From: Blasia pusilla
Lineage: Eukaryota > Marchantiophyta > Marchantiopsida > Blasiales
Assembly (NCBI GenBank): GCA_050084515.1
Contig: CM114272.1
Coordinates: 33,418,001 to 33,482,000, forward strand
Direction of reading: 5' to 3'
DNA: 64,000 bases
This document shows, piece after piece, positions 63,504 to 64,000 of the stretch; position 1 is the stretch's first letter; each line of letters opens with the position of its first letter. Under the pieces are notes generated by a model. That model saw only the letters and a list, made by a program, of their open reading frames with translations, had not been told where the DNA came from and did no database searches. A program made the position numbers and the translations under genes.

Positions 63504-64000
63504 TGTCATAGACCTATGATTGAGGATATAGACAAGACAAGGATGAGGGGGATATATGGATCTTAACCATCGAACAACGAGACCATAGTCAATATATAAG
63601 AAACTCTGGAGACTTCTGGTGAAGTGAATCTTCTTCTCCATGACATTGATTGCGGGATGGTCAATCTTTGTTATCTCATTGACACAACCATACTTTAGGC
63701 CAAGCACGATCATAGTTGTAATAAAGCACCGACTCTTCTTGCACGTATAAAGGGTCCTCCTCCATGTGAATTTCATGGAGCTTCTTGGATACAAGCACAA
63801 CCCTGTATCATATGTCAGTAAGTTATAGGCATCCGATGAGTACTTTTGGCAATGATCCGCTCATCCATGAAAGGACACAATATCCATAGATGATACTTAT
63901 CATATTTTGATCACTACACATGAGGTGGAAGTAATACATGCATACATACATAGTTGCCCATTTATATATGTTATTGTGTGCAAAGATATTGTTGCCTAGT

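Overview
This window looks like nuclear DNA of a plant, most likely a non-flowering land plant or a streptophyte relative (inference; no marker fixes the species). Support: a plant-type multi-exon 2-oxoglutarate/Fe(II) oxygenase gene, a UBC12/RCE1-like NEDD8-conjugating enzyme, a DUF2048/ABHD18-like hydrolase relic, a Ty1/copia element primed by initiator-Met tRNA, and nested transposons of plant type (Ty3/gypsy, copia, PIF/Harbinger, hAT MITE, Helitron-like ends). Most of the 64 kb is decayed mobile DNA. Only UBC12 is an intact recognisable protein gene.

Layout. 1-9 kb: AT-rich DNA with short repeats, an inverted-repeat pair, Helitron-like ends and an array of about 13 palindromic boxes. 9.06-20 kb (+): Ty3/gypsy element I, interrupted by a solo copia LTR, a 1.27-kb LTR-like insertion and a 1.2-kb gene-like insertion. 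20-25.9 kb: dispersed repeats, a CACTA remnant, and an unknown coding exon split by a hAT-type MITE with a perfect 8-bp target duplication. 25.93-32.16 kb (+): a nearly full-length copia element carrying a second copy of the 1.27-kb insertion in its RT. 34.45-35.01 kb (+): UBC12-like gene. 38.86-39.86 kb (+): Harbinger transposase, separated from a possible Harbinger second ORF (50.3-50.9 kb, -) by gypsy element II (39.92-50.25 kb, -). 52.3-54.7 kb (+): ABHD18-like pseudogene. 57.9-55.1 kb (-): 2OG oxygenase gene with one in-frame stop. 58-64 kb: AT-rich intergenic DNA with hairpins.

The most notable system is the gypsy family seen twice (I and II). Between the retropepsin and the reverse transcriptase it carries a cytosine-5 DNA methyltransferase: FGG motif I, PCQ motif IV, ENV motif VI, and motifs VIII, IX and X in copy II. 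At the pol C-terminus, where many gypsy elements have a chromodomain, it carries a C4HC3 PHD finger. A retrotransposon with its own DNA-methylation writer and a likely histone-tail reader suggests self-directed epigenetic behaviour. Both copies have stops and frameshifts, so neither is likely active. Methyltransferase capture by eukaryotic retrotransposons has, as I recall, been reported in a few lineages; whether this PR-MTase-RT-RH-IN-PHD arrangement is described needs a search.

A second theme is template-switch scars: a 30-bp inverted templated insertion and a 36-bp hairpin in the copia gag, twin perfect palindromes of 44 and 34 bp in element II RNase H, and a duplicated 3'UTR outside the element II 3' LTR. 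Many nonsense codons in the retroelements and host relics fit C-to-T change at CAG, CAA, CGA or TGG codons.
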